Shown here in pieces: positions 25,637 to 34,174 of a stretch of DNA of 64,000 nt (its first letter is position 1; each line of letters opens with the position of its first letter). The stretch is from Aliishimia sp963922415 (GTDB taxonomy: Bacteria > Pseudomonadota > Alphaproteobacteria > Rhodobacterales > Rhodobacteraceae): assembly GCA_963922415.1 (NCBI GenBank), contig CAWUIP010000001.1:1-64000 (forward strand), read 5' to 3'. Both the position numbers and the translations under genes were made by a program. Under the pieces are notes generated by a model. That model saw only the letters and a program-made list of their open reading frames with translations, had not been told where the DNA came from and did not search any database.

Positions 25637-26988
25637 CGCTGCCGCCAAAACCCGTCGCACGCGCAGATCGCGTATCCCTGTGGCGCTACGGACAGCTGTT
25701 TCGGCAGGACATCCTGTCGGCACAACCTGCACGCCTGTATCGAGCCTGGATGGCCGAGTTCAAAACGCCCTTCTTTCGGTCCTTTTTGATCAATCAGCCT
25801 GAACTGCTCGATGAAGTGCTCAAAGAGCGACCGGACGCGTTTCCCAAGTCAGACCGCATTGCAGAGGGGCTCAAACCGCTTTTGGGCGCAAACAGTGTAT
25901 TTCTGACCAACGGAGACACCTGGAAACGTCAACGTCGGATTATTGACCCTGCCTTTGCGGGTGGGCGTCTGCGCGACGCCTATCCTGCGATGTGGGCCGC
26001 TGCCGATGCGCTTTGCGCGCGGTTGCACGCTAAATCAGGCCAAGTTCTTGAGGTGGAAGAAGAAATGAGCCACGCAGCGGCGGACGTCATTTTCCGCACG
26101 CTGTTTTCCATTCCCATCGACCATCATGTGGCCGCAGACGTGTTTCACGGCTTTCGGGCGTATCAGAGGACGGCTCCGATTTTGAACATCGCGGCGTTCT
26201 TGCCACTGCCGCGTTGGATGCCGCGCCTGTTTCGAAAAGGCACGCGCGCGCACGCAACGCACATTCGCACCTTAATCAGGGGACTGACCGAAGAACGCGC
26301 CCGCGCGATTGCAGATGGCACGGCGCCGGACGATCTGGCGACGAAAATCATGACGCAAATTGATCCTCAAACCGGGGCGCGGCTTTCGTCAGAAGAAATG
26401 GTCGACCAGGTCGCGATTTTCTTTCTCGCCGGTCACGAAACCAGCGCGTCTGCATTGGCGTGGTCGCTTTACCTGCTCGCCACCCATCCCGAATGGCAAA
26501 GCCGCGTGGCAGCAGAGGCGGCGGACCTTACAACCGATGCGTTTGCAGAGCTCTCCAAGCTGCAGATAACACGCGATGTGTTCCGCGAGGCCTTGCGCCT
26601 GTATCCACCGGTGCCGATGATGGTGCGCGAAGCGTCCCAAGCCGAGCAGTTTCGGGACCGACCTGTGCCACGTGGTGCGCAGTTGGTGCTAAGTCCGTGG
26701 CATCTACACCGGCACGAACGGCTTTGGGATGCACCGGATGCGTTTGACCCTGGACGCTGGCAGACCGAGAACGGAAAATCCTGTGCGAGACACGCTTTTA
26801 TGCCGTTTTCGGCAGGCGCCCGGGTCTGCACAGGCGCAGGCTTTGCGATTGTGGAAGGAACACTCATCCTTGCGCGCTTGATGCAGACGTTCCGTGTGGA
26901 GGCTGTACCGGATGATGTTCCTGTGCCTGTCGCGCATCTTACCGTGCGCAGTCAATCAGGCATACGCCTGCGATTTGTCCGCCGCTAA
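25633..26988 (+). CDS. Cytochrome P450
   Basis: 451 aa, full length, no membrane anchor. The I-helix oxygen-binding motif is FLAGHETSASAL, the K-helix is EALRLYPPVP and the haem loop is FSAGARVCTGAGFA with thiolate ligand Cys399. The sequence resembles bacterial P450s related to fatty-acid/steroid types (CYP102/CYP4-like K-helix). Its redox partners are not adjacent. The start overlaps the upstream hydrolase stop by 4 nt. The substrate is unknown. Confidence 0.93.
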   Translation: MTLPPKPVARADRVSLWRYGQLFRQDILSAQPARLYRAWMAEFKTPFFRSFLINQPELLDEVLKERPDAFPKSDRIAEGLKPLLGANSVFLTNGDTWKRQRRIIDPAFAGGRLRDAYPAMWAAADALCARLHAKSGQVLEVEEEMSHAAADVIFRTLFSIPIDHHVAADVFHGFRAYQRTAPILNIAAFLPLPRWMPRLFRKGTRAHATHIRTLIRGLTEERARAIADGTAPDDLATKIMTQIDPQTGARLSSEEMVDQVAIFFLAGHETSASALAWSLYLLATHPEWQSRVAAEAADLTTDAFAELSKLQITRDVFREALRLYPPVPMMVREASQAEQFRDRPVPRGAQLVLSPWHLHRHERLWDAPDAFDPGRWQTENGKSCARHAFMPFSAGARVCTGAGFAIVEGTLILARLMQTFRVEAVPDDVPVPVAHLTVRSQSGIRLRFVRR

Positions 26989-27056
26989 CATGTAGGCAGG
27001 TCGCGCAGCATCTTTTATGAACCCCCCAACACTTAGACGTCAGAAGAGGACGGAGT

Positions 27057-27947
27057 ATGACACATCTTGAGGCAATGCGGTCGCAAATGGCGACAGGGCA
27101 AGGCTTTATCGCTGCATTGGATCAATCAGGCGGCTCAACCCCAAAGGCGCTTGCGCTCTATGGCGTGGATGCCAACGACTATGGCTCGGAAGAGGAGATG
27201 TTCGCCGAGATCCAAAACATGCGCGCGCGCATTATTCTGGCCCCGGAATTCACATCTGACAAAGTGATCGGTGCCATCTTGTTTGAACGCACGTTGGGTG
27301 AAGAGATCGAGGGGCTGCCTGTTTCGGACTACTTGTGGCAGAAAAAGCAGATTGTTCCCTTTTTGAAGATCGACAAAGGACTTGAGGCTGAAGCCGACGG
27401 TGTTCAACTGATGAAGCCGATGCCGGGGTTGGACGACGTCTTGGCGCGTGCAGCGGGCATGGGGATTTTCGGAACCAAAGAACGTTCGGTCATTCACGAA
27501 GCCAACGCCGCTGGGATCAAGGCCATTGTCGCGCAGCAGTTCGACGTTGCCCGCCAAGTTCTTAGCGCCGGTTTGGTCCCAATCATCGAACCCGAGGTAA
27601 GCATCAAATCAGACACAAAATCCGAGTGTGAAAAGATCATGTGCGATGAGATTTTGTCTCAATTGAACGGTTTGGCAGACGGACAGGATGTGATGCTCAA
27701 GCTCACCTTACCGACGGATGCCAACAGTTTTGATGTCCTGGCAGATCACCCGCGTGTTTTGCGCGTTGTGGCGTTGTCCGGTGGGTATTCAACCGAAGAC
27801 GCCTGCGCGCGTCTGGCGCAAAACGAAAAAATGATCGCAAGCTTCAGCCGTGCGCTGACAGAAGGCTTGAAAAAGCAGATGTCGGATGACGCATTTGCAG
27901 CCGCTATTGGCTCCAACATCGATCAAATCTATCGCGCCTCTGCCTGA
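27057..27947 (+). CDS. fda: Fructose-bisphosphate aldolase class I
   Basis: 296 aa. It cleaves fructose-1,6-bisphosphate through a Schiff base. The N-terminus GQGFIAALDQSGGSTPKAL is the family signature. FLKIDKGLEAEADGVQLMKPMPGLDD, IVAQQFDVARQVLSAGLVPIIEPEVSI and VMLKLTLPTD carry the active-site lysines and acids. A good ribosome site (agaggacggag) precedes the ATG. It is monocistronic, with a terminator hairpin after it. Confidence 0.94.
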   Translation: MTHLEAMRSQMATGQGFIAALDQSGGSTPKALALYGVDANDYGSEEEMFAEIQNMRARIILAPEFTSDKVIGAILFERTLGEEIEGLPVSDYLWQKKQIVPFLKIDKGLEAEADGVQLMKPMPGLDDVLARAAGMGIFGTKERSVIHEANAAGIKAIVAQQFDVARQVLSAGLVPIIEPEVSIKSDTKSECEKIMCDEILSQLNGLADGQDVMLKLTLPTDANSFDVLADHPRVLRVVALSGGYSTEDACARLAQNEKMIASFSRALTEGLKKQMSDDAFAAAIGSNIDQIYRASA

Positions 27948-27953
27948 GGTTTG

Positions 27954-27990
27954 GGCCCGGCGACGTTCCACGCCGTCGGGCCGCCTCTTT
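27954..27990 (+). terminator. Terminator after fda
   Basis: A GC-rich hairpin, GGCCCGGCG pairing with CGTCGGGCC through one wobble and extended toward the loop (27954-27982), starts 6 nt after the stop. It is followed by gcctcttt, a weak T tract. Confidence 0.6.
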
Positions 27991-28107
27991 CTGAAAGGGT
28001 GCCGGGCGAACTTGGTCGTTTGTGCGCGCTGGTTATTTGGTGTGAGCATGTTGGCGGGGTCTTGATTGCAACTCTGCAATCACGTGCGCCGCGGTGCCCA
28101 ACGCAAG

Positions 28108-28368
28108 TTAACTGCCGCGGGACGTCGCGCCCGCGGTGTCGGGCCGTGATTTCTGCGCTCTAAATCGATCCAAGACAAAAACACGAATAGCCGAAGCGAG
28201 CCCGACATCTGCGCCGCGCGTTTCGTCAATTTCAGCAGCCAATGCGTTTAGCGCTTTGTCTTCTTCTTTCGCGATCTCTCTGAACGCGTCCCAAAAGGCG
28301 TCTTCCAAAGAAACCGAGGTGCGATGCCCCCGCAACGTCAGAGAGCGTTTGGCCGGACGCGCTGTCAT
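28108..28368 (-). CDS. Ribbon-helix-helix domain protein
   Basis: 86 aa. LTLRGHRTSVSLEDAFWDAFREIAKEEDKALNALA is the RHH_4 domain of small alphaproteobacterial DNA-binding proteins: a beta strand (HRTSVSL) then two helices. Its N-terminus is basic and the tail unstructured. Its ATG overlaps the stop of the DUF4169 gene by 4 nt. As third gene of a fumC operon it may be a local regulator, but no target is visible. Confidence 0.85.
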   Translation of the reverse strand: MTARPAKRSLTLRGHRTSVSLEDAFWDAFREIAKEEDKALNALAAEIDETRGADVGLASAIRVFVLDRFRAQKSRPDTAGATSRGS

Positions 28369-28550
28369 TCGTCGCGTTTAGCTTGATCCAAGGCGCGCTG
28401 GAGCTTGGCAGCTTCACGTGCCTGGGTTGCGCGTTCAGCTTTCGTTCGACCAAATTTGACGGCATTCGCATCTGCGTTGGCGCGCGCCGCCTTGCGCTCT
28501 TTCGCTTTGCGCGCCTTGTTTAGGTTCACGATAGAGTGATCTGCGGTCAC
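28365..28550 (-). CDS. DUF4169 family small protein
   Basis: 61 aa, highly charged: IVNLNKARKAKERKAARANADANAVKFGRTKAE then a helical tail. This is the DUF4169 pattern, with conserved NLNKARKAKxR. No function is known. It is translationally coupled both ways by 4-nt overlaps: with fumC upstream and with the RHH gene downstream. Confidence 0.85.
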   Translation of the reverse strand: MTADHSIVNLNKARKAKERKAARANADANAVKFGRTKAERATQAREAAKLQRALDQAKRDE

Positions 28551-29938
28551 TTCGGGCCTATCATTTTTTCGGGACGCACCACTTCGGCGAAGCGTTCTTC
28601 AGTCACAAAGCCCAGTTTCACCGCCTCTTCGATCAGCGTCGTGCCGTTCTTATGGGCTGTCTTGGCAACAGTTGTGGCGTTGTCATAGCCGATTTCCGGC
28701 GCCAATGCGGTTACGAGCATGAGGCTTTCGCGCATCAGCTTGTCGATGCGTACTTCATCGGCCTGAAGCCCGACGACGAGGTTGTCCGTGAAAGCAACCG
28801 CTGCGTCGCCCAAAAGCTGCATCGACTGCAGCACGTTGTAGGCCATCATCGGTTTGTACACGTTCAATTCAAAATGACCCTGACTTCCAGCGAAGCCAAC
28901 AGCGGCGTCATTGCCCATGACATGGGCGCAGACTTGGGTGAGCGCTTCGCATTGGGTTGGATTGACCTTGCCCGGCATGATCGAAGACCCGGGTTCATTT
29001 TCCGGCAACACCAATTCGCCGAGACCGCAGCGGGGGCCTGACCCCAACAACCGAATGTCATTGGCAATTTTGAAAAGCGACGCCGCAACTGTCTTTAAAG
29101 CCCCGGACATTTCGACCATCGCATCATGTGCGGCAAGGGCTTCGAACTTGTTGGGGGCTGTGACGAAAGGCAAGCTGGTGATGTCTGCCATATGCGCCGC
29201 GACGGCTTCGGCCCAGCCCTGTTGTGTGTTTAGACCAGTCCCAACCGCTGTACCGCCTTGCGCCAATTCGTAAATTCGCCCTAGGGCGTCTTCGACGCGC
29301 GCGATGCCCATGGCAACCTGGTGGCAATACCCGGAGAATTCTTGGCTGAGCGTTAACGGCGTTGCATCTTGCGTATGGGTCCGACCAATCTTGATAATCC
29401 CTTCGAACGCATCGACTTTGTCCGACAATGCGCCGTGCAGCTTTTTTAGACCCGGCAACAAAACGTCCCGCGCGGTCATTGCTGTCGAGATATGCATGGC
29501 CGTTGGAAACGTATCGTTTGAGGACTGGCCCATATTGCAGTGATCATTGGGGTGAACCGGGTCTTTGGAGCCAATCACACCGCCCAAAATCTCAATCGCC
29601 CGGTTCGCAATCACTTCGTTGGCGTTCATGTTGGACTGCGTGCCCGAGCCTGTCTGCCACACGACGAGCGGGAAGTTGTCGTCGAATTTGCCCGCCACAA
29701 CTTCGCCCGCGGCCTCGATGATCGCATCAGCCAGCCGTGCATCTAGTGTGCCTTGTGCCTTGTTCTGCATGGCACAGGCTTTTTTGATAACGCCCAGCGC
29801 GCGCACGACGGCAATGGGCTGCTTTTCCCACCCAATTGGGAAGTTCAGAATGGACCGTTGCGTCTGCGCGCCCCAATACTTGTCCGCTGGCACCTCAAGT
29901 GGGCCAAAACTGTCGGTTTCGGTGCGGGTGTCGGTCAT
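28547..29938 (-). CDS. fumC: Fumarate hydratase class II
   Basis: 463 aa from the ATG at 29938. It hydrates fumarate to malate in the TCA cycle without an Fe-S cluster. The signature GSSIMPGKVNPTQCEAL and the block SQSNDTFPTAMH-like (MGQSSNDTFPTAMHIS) are present, as are GRTHTQDATPLTLSQEFSG and the N-terminal DSFGPLEVPADKYWGAQTQRS. It heads the operon fumC-DUF4169-RHH. An upstream extension to 30049 has no family sequence. Confidence 0.97.
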   Translation of the reverse strand: MTDTRTETDSFGPLEVPADKYWGAQTQRSILNFPIGWEKQPIAVVRALGVIKKACAMQNKAQGTLDARLADAIIEAAGEVVAGKFDDNFPLVVWQTGSGTQSNMNANEVIANRAIEILGGVIGSKDPVHPNDHCNMGQSSNDTFPTAMHISTAMTARDVLLPGLKKLHGALSDKVDAFEGIIKIGRTHTQDATPLTLSQEFSGYCHQVAMGIARVEDALGRIYELAQGGTAVGTGLNTQQGWAEAVAAHMADITSLPFVTAPNKFEALAAHDAMVEMSGALKTVAASLFKIANDIRLLGSGPRCGLGELVLPENEPGSSIMPGKVNPTQCEALTQVCAHVMGNDAAVGFAGSQGHFELNVYKPMMAYNVLQSMQLLGDAAVAFTDNLVVGLQADEVRIDKLMRESLMLVTALAPEIGYDNATTVAKTAHKNGTTLIEEAVKLGFVTEERFAEVVRPEKMIGPK

Positions 29939-30069
29939 GCTGTTCTCCGATGGTGCCGTGTCTGCCACGGTATACTGACCCCATCCATCGCGTGCAATCT
30001 GCCAAAGATAACGAGAATATTTTACTCTCGATGGTAGTCGTTCGCGCAATTCTGACTTACATTGGTCGT

Positions 30070-30639
30070 ATGATGATGATTGTTCGTACTGTTTCCCGTG
30101 TCGCCACTCAGACTGCTTTAGCCGCAGTTGTGTTTTGTCTTGTTGCCTTAACGGCGGTTGTCTCTCGGGCCGCCGAGGTGAAAGACTTTGTGGGGGAGTA
30201 CTCAGGCTCCGTCGAAACTCAATCCCTTGATGGTTCTGCCGAGCAACGCGACCTTTCAGTTACGATTTCCCAGGACAAGGATGGGTTCTCGGTAGAGTGG
30301 TCGACCATCACGTTTCGGCCCAACAAAAAGTCAAAGCGCGCAGATTACAAAGTCGACTTTATCCCAGCAGAGCGGGACGGGCTGTTTGCAGCCGCGATGC
30401 GGCGCAACGTCTTCGGGCACGCGGTTCAGTTGGATCCGATGAAGGGAGAACCGTTTGTGTGGGCGCGCATCGATGGCCAAACGCTGACGGTCTATTCGCT
30501 GTTTGTCGACGAGACAGGCGGATACGAGATGCAACAGTTCGATCGTACACTTGCCGAAGGCGGTCTTGACCTCCATTTCAAGCGGTTTCGAAACGGCGAG
30601 ACGCTGCGTGAAATCGTTGCCTTCCTCGCCCGCGAGTAG
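30070..30639 (+). CDS. Secreted protein of unknown function
   Basis: 189 aa from the first of three consecutive ATGs at 30070. Residues about 5-35 are a signal peptide (TALAAVVFCLVALTAVVSRAAEV, cleavage likely after SRA-A). The mature part is beta-rich: DFVGEYSGSVETQ, DLSVTISQDKDGFSVEWSTITF, LTVYSLFVDETGGYEMQQFDRT. It recalls lipocalin-like periplasmic proteins, but I do not recognise the family. It is divergent from fumC and convergent with sspB. Confidence 0.75.
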   Translation: MMMIVRTVSRVATQTALAAVVFCLVALTAVVSRAAEVKDFVGEYSGSVETQSLDGSAEQRDLSVTISQDKDGFSVEWSTITFRPNKKSKRADYKVDFIPAERDGLFAAAMRRNVFGHAVQLDPMKGEPFVWARIDGQTLTVYSLFVDETGGYEMQQFDRTLAEGGLDLHFKRFRNGETLREIVAFLARE

Positions 30640-30658
30640 ACTGGTCGTCGGGGTGCAC

Positions 30659-31147
30659 TTACTTCCGGAAACTGTCTAAAGAAACGACGTCAGCCGCAGT
30701 CTTTTTGTCTTCTTTGACCGCTTCCATGGGGGCTTCCTCGACCCGAGGCGCTGTTTCCACCACGGAGACCGTGTTGTCGCTGTCTGTATCGTCTTCTTGC
30801 GGTTCGAACCGCAGACCAAACTCAACCGATGGATCAACAAAGGTCTTGATTGCGTCATACGGAATGTAGAGCGGTTCGGGCTGGTCGCCGAAATTGAGCG
30901 TGACTGAAAAGCCATCTTCGGTCACGTCAAGGTTGTCGTACCAATGTTGCATCACCACCGTCATCTCGGTCGGGTAGCGATCCGATAGCCAATCCGCAAG
31001 TTCCGCGTCAGGGTGCGACGTGTCAAAGGTTATGAAGAAGTGATGTGCTCCGGGTAGACCGTCCTTGGTCACCTGGATGAGCACTTTGCGAATGAGACCA
31101 CGCATCGCCTCATGCATCAGGCTACCGTATTCGATGCTGTCGCTCAT
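30659..31147 (-). CDS. sspB: SspB-alpha, ClpXP adaptor for ssrA-tagged proteins
   Basis: 162 aa from the ATG at 31147. SspB binds ssrA tags and delivers substrates to ClpXP. The domain runs from IEYGSLMHEAMRGLIRKVLIQV to PLYIPYDAIKTFVDPSVEFGLRF. An acidic linker follows, and the C-terminus VVSLDSFRK matches the ClpX-binding tail of alphaproteobacterial SspB. It is near the tmRNA gene on the same strand, with one NTF2-like gene between. Confidence 0.93.
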   Translation of the reverse strand: MSDSIEYGSLMHEAMRGLIRKVLIQVTKDGLPGAHHFFITFDTSHPDAELADWLSDRYPTEMTVVMQHWYDNLDVTEDGFSVTLNFGDQPEPLYIPYDAIKTFVDPSVEFGLRFEPQEDDTDSDNTVSVVETAPRVEEAPMEAVKEDKKTAADVVSLDSFRK

Positions 31148-31276
31148 CCATTGCCCTTTACGTGTGGTGGTCACGCGCTGCGTGCGTGAAAGCATAAGGC
31201 ATTTGCTGGGAGAGGAAAGGGGGGTTTTGGGATCAGCGGACAATGTTCAAGACAAGACGCCACGGGTGCTCGAGCT

Positions 31277-31714
31277 TTATGCGGGCGGCTGCAACCTTTG
31301 GCCGGATAAGCAGAACCCCATCGACCCGCTTGGCAAAAGCCCCATTTCTTCAAAGAACGACATGAAGTCACAGTGGATATAATATTCGACAATCTTGTCG
31401 TCTTTGAAACGGGCCATCAGTTGGAAGCGCACGGATATGTCGATCTGCGAATAGGCTGACGTTCCAGAGGTCACGACCATCGCGGACAGCCAATCCTCCT
31501 CTTCAACAGACTTCACGATGGACGTCTTGCGATCGGTCATGATCGCGTTGAACATTTTGACGACATCTTCGACGTCTTCCGCAGCCACCGTCTCGCCAGG
31601 GACCAGGCCCGTGGCTTCGAGGTCCTGTCCGATAAAATCGCCGATCACATCAAAATTCTGATTATCCCAGACTTGCGTGATGTACTCGTAGAGAATTCGT
31701 TCTAAGCGGGCCAT
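31277..31714 (-). CDS. NTF2/SnoaL-like fold protein
   Basis: 145 aa from the ATG at 31714; a TTG at 31726 is also in frame. The alternation of helix and strand, LERILYEYITQVWDNQNFDVIGDFIGQDLEA then VRFQLMARFKDDKIVEYYIHCDFMSFFEEMGLLPSG, fits the SnoaL-like (NTF2) cone fold that hosts small-ligand binding. No catalytic pair is evident. It lies between tmRNA and sspB. Confidence 0.72.
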   Translation of the reverse strand: MARLERILYEYITQVWDNQNFDVIGDFIGQDLEATGLVPGETVAAEDVEDVVKMFNAIMTDRKTSIVKSVEEEDWLSAMVVTSGTSAYSQIDISVRFQLMARFKDDKIVEYYIHCDFMSFFEEMGLLPSGSMGFCLSGQRLQPPA

Positions 31715-31789
31715 GACGTCACCCAATTTATTGGCGTCATGAAAACTCTAGCGTTCAAGGTTTTATGAAGCGTTAAGTTGAGGGGATAT

Positions 31790-32125
31790 GCAGGCTTCTG
31801 TTGCCAGGTGCCTGCGGACCCCGCCTAGACCGGCTAGGGCCTAGGGCTTAAATTCGGTTCGACCCGGACTGCTTACGCAGCCAGAGCAACCGGAGCACGA
31901 TTGTCGTTTGCAATTGTACTGTTTTCGCCGATATCGGTGGCAGACCGCCGAGACAAAGCAAACCCCTTTAGACGTTCGTCGATCCTATTTCGGCCCCCCA
32001 GTTTCGAAGGCAATCCCCAAACGAAGGATTGCACCGAAAGAGATTTGGTGGAGCCGCCGGGTACCGCCCCCGGGTCCGATCCGCTTATTCCGAGCGCATT
32101 TATGTCCATAGCTCTTGCGAGCAGA
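31790..32125 (-). ncRNA. ssrA: tmRNA, circularly permuted two-piece form
   Basis: On the minus strand the acceptor piece comes first: its 3' end CGGCTCCACCA ends at 32046. An intervening loop follows, then the coding piece starting GGGGCCGAAATAGG at about 31997. GGGGCCG and CGGCTCC form the acceptor stem. The tag frame at 31873-31911 encodes ANDNRAPVALAA and TAA. A hairpin at 31790-31815 closes the coding piece. The outer ends (31790 and about 32125) are estimates. This permuted gene is known in alphaproteobacteria. Confidence 0.93.
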
Positions 32126-32209
32126 CCTTACCTATCCTTCACAGCGTCAGTTTTCAAGCGTTCGATGGTCTCAAGTTTCGGCAACTGCGCATCGCACGGG
32201 GCGCAGGAA

Positions 32210-32560
32210 CTAAAGGTTTGCCGCCAAGAACCAGGCGGCCAGCGCGGCCTCGATCCCGCCGAAAAGCGCCACTTTGCGCGCTGGTGGTGCGTCCAAGGCC
32301 AGTGATAGGCCGCGTCCCAAAGCGGCTCCGACAAAAGCAAATCCCAGCATGGCATAGGCCACTGGGTCGCCCAAGGCGATCGCGGCCGCTCCGGCAATGA
32401 CGAAAAGCCCACCAACCGAGGCGCGCATCTCGCTAAGCCCCATCGTGGAACTCGTCGTGGCCAGATCCAGCGCCGAGGCCGTGTAGCGGGGGGCGAGAAA
32501 GCCAAAAAGGCCAAAGGCAATCGTCAATAGAGCTGCGACGACATTTAGGATATCAACCAC
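32210..32560 (-). CDS. Small integral membrane protein (DUF4345-like)
   Basis: 116 aa from a GTG at 32560 with aaggagc eight bases upstream; this start avoids overlap with the GntR gene. It has four hydrophobic segments and the motif TTSSTMGLSEMRASVGGLFVIAG, with the conserved EMRA/GG pattern of the DUF4345 family. Its role is unknown. It lies 29 nt downstream of the GntR regulator on the same strand, so they may share a message. Confidence 0.72.
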   Translation of the reverse strand: MVDILNVVAALLTIAFGLFGFLAPRYTASALDLATTSSTMGLSEMRASVGGLFVIAGAAAIALGDPVAYAMLGFAFVGAALGRGLSLALDAPPARKVALFGGIEAALAAWFLAANL

Positions 32561-32588
32561 CGAAACTGCTCCTTCAGGCTTGCCCTGA

Positions 32589-33323
32589 TCAGCTAGGGTG
32601 TTTGCGCCGTTGGGCAAAGACGCTTTCGGCCAGCGACTGCGTTTCTTGTTCGAGATCTGTCAAAGCTTGTGCGACTGCGGGTCCGTCATGGGCCTCGACA
32701 GCGTCCGCGACGCTGACATGCAGCGCCACGATCCGCGCCCGGTCGCGCGCCGTGAAGGTGATCATGTTCATCAAAGGCTGCATGGCCTCAACGGCCCCCG
32801 CCAACTGGTAGGACAGAACCGGATTGCCCGCACCATCGACAAGCGCGCGGTGGAACGCGACGTCTGAGGCACAAAACGCCTCATCCGTCAGCCCGGGCTG
32901 AGACTGGCGGTGGATTTCGGCACGCATCGTGGCCAGTTGGTCCGGCGTTCGGCGGGCTGCGGACAGCGGCGCGCAGGCGCGCTCTAACGCATAGCGGGCT
33001 TCACAGGCGGTCTCAAAACTGACCGCATTCATGGACAAAAGCAATGTCGACGTCGTGATCTGCTGCGGGTAGGCATCCTCGAAACTCAGGCGTTTGACGA
33101 AGGCCCCGCCGGTGGCACCGCGCTGCGTTCGGATCAAGGACTGCGCCGCCAGACGCTTTAAAGCTTCGCGGACGGTGGGGCGCGAGACGTCGAACTGTTC
33201 AGAGAGCTCTGCCTCGGACGGCAGCCGTTCATCAAACCGCAGGTCGCCTGCTACAATGGCGTCTCGGATCTGTGCTGCGATATCTGCCGACAGGTCGCCG
33301 GACTTGGGGGATGCATTTTTCAT
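32589..33323 (-). CDS. GntR-family regulator, FadR/FCD subfamily
   Basis: 244 aa. Residues about 10-80 are a winged helix (DLRFDERLPSEAELSEQFDVSRPTVREALKRLAAQSLIRTQRGATGGAFV). The FCD effector domain follows, with metal/ligand-type His and Asp in FCASDVAFHRALVDGAGN and IVALHVSVADAVEAHDGPAVAQAL. FCD regulators respond to small organic acids. It is divergent from the DUF2182-dmdA-acuI run, and a 26-bp inverted repeat lies between them; it likely controls DMSP catabolism. The effector (for example acrylate or a related acid) is inference. Confidence 0.9.
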   Translation of the reverse strand: MKNASPKSGDLSADIAAQIRDAIVAGDLRFDERLPSEAELSEQFDVSRPTVREALKRLAAQSLIRTQRGATGGAFVKRLSFEDAYPQQITTSTLLLSMNAVSFETACEARYALERACAPLSAARRTPDQLATMRAEIHRQSQPGLTDEAFCASDVAFHRALVDGAGNPVLSYQLAGAVEAMQPLMNMITFTARDRARIVALHVSVADAVEAHDGPAVAQALTDLEQETQSLAESVFAQRRKHPS

Positions 33324-33349
33324 TTGTCATACATTTTAATGTCTGACAA
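33324..33349. promoter_or_regulatory. Inverted-repeat operator for the GntR regulator
   Basis: TTGTCATACA (33324-33333) and TGTCTGACAA (33340-33349) are inverted arms, 9 of 10 bases complementary, separated by 6 bp. The site starts 1 bp before the regulator's ATG and is 35 bp upstream of the DUF2182 start, so one bound dimer could control both. Confidence 0.7.
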
Positions 33350-33383
33350 TTAGGACTGCAAGATTCCATTTGGCGGGGGAGAG

Positions 33384-34172
33384 ATGAGCGCCATTGCACG
33401 GTCTACACTCTGGCTGAGCTTTTTCGCAGTCATCCTGCTGTCTTGGGTTTGGCTTTATGCCATGTCCACGGGCATGGGGCTTGACCTGATCGGACGGCCC
33501 GATGCGCGTGCGGCGGCCATGGCGGCCATGGACCCGCGTATGGACATGTACATGCCCATGGCCGAGTTTGGACCCTTGCTGGCGATGTGGGCGGTGATGA
33601 TGGCGGCGATGATGCTGCCCACCATGGTGCCCACGCTCAACACCTACGAACAGTTGATGGTCAGCGCGGATGGCAGCCGGGCCGGGTGGCTCGGGGTCCT
33701 GTTGGGCTACAGCGTCACCTGGGTGGTCTTCGCCGTCCTGATCACACTGGCGCAACTGGCGCTGCTTTTTGGGGGTGTGATCGACATGCTGGGCATCTTT
33801 CATTCGCATTGGTTGGGTGCGGGTTTGTTGATCGTCGTGGGCCTGTTCCAGTTCACGCGCGCAAAAGAGATTTGCCATGGCGTCTGCCATAGCCCGATGA
33901 GCTATTTCTTGGGCCATTGGACGCCGGGCTTTGCCGGAGGTGTCCGGATGGGCCTGGGCCTTGGCGCGTTCTGCGTTGGTTGTTGCTGGGGCTTTATGGC
34001 GCTTGGGTTTGTTGGTGGGATGATGAACCTTTTGTGGATGGGGCTCGCCACACTCTTTATGGTCATCGAAAAGCTGCCCCAGATCGGGCACTATGTCACA
34101 AAACCGGCTGGCGCGGTTCTGGTCCTGGCCGGTATCGCGTGGGGCCTTTGGCCGCTCATGATGGGAGGATAA
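33384..34172 (+). CDS. DUF2182 integral membrane protein
   Basis: 262 aa. About seven hydrophobic segments hold Met-rich patches (MAAMDPRMDMYMPMAEFGP and MMAAMMLPTMVP), a pattern of the DUF2182 'predicted metal-binding' family. Conserved segments KEICHGVCHSPMSYFLGHW and GLGLGAFCVGCCWGFMALG bring Cys and His residues together within the membrane. It starts 60 bp after the regulator and stops 2 nt before the DUF1326 gene. The Met/Cys/His pattern suggests copper or another soft metal, but this is unproven. Confidence 0.85.
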   Translation: MSAIARSTLWLSFFAVILLSWVWLYAMSTGMGLDLIGRPDARAAAMAAMDPRMDMYMPMAEFGPLLAMWAVMMAAMMLPTMVPTLNTYEQLMVSADGSRAGWLGVLLGYSVTWVVFAVLITLAQLALLFGGVIDMLGIFHSHWLGAGLLIVVGLFQFTRAKEICHGVCHSPMSYFLGHWTPGFAGGVRMGLGLGAFCVGCCWGFMALGFVGGMMNLLWMGLATLFMVIEKLPQIGHYVTKPAGAVLVLAGIAWGLWPLMMGG

Positions 34173-34174
34173 TC

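Noticed and set aside
31873..32109. 78-aa minus-strand reading frame ending ANDNRAPVALAA
   Set aside because: It is the tag frame and upstream RNA of the permuted tmRNA, not a protein gene; only the final 12 codons are translated.
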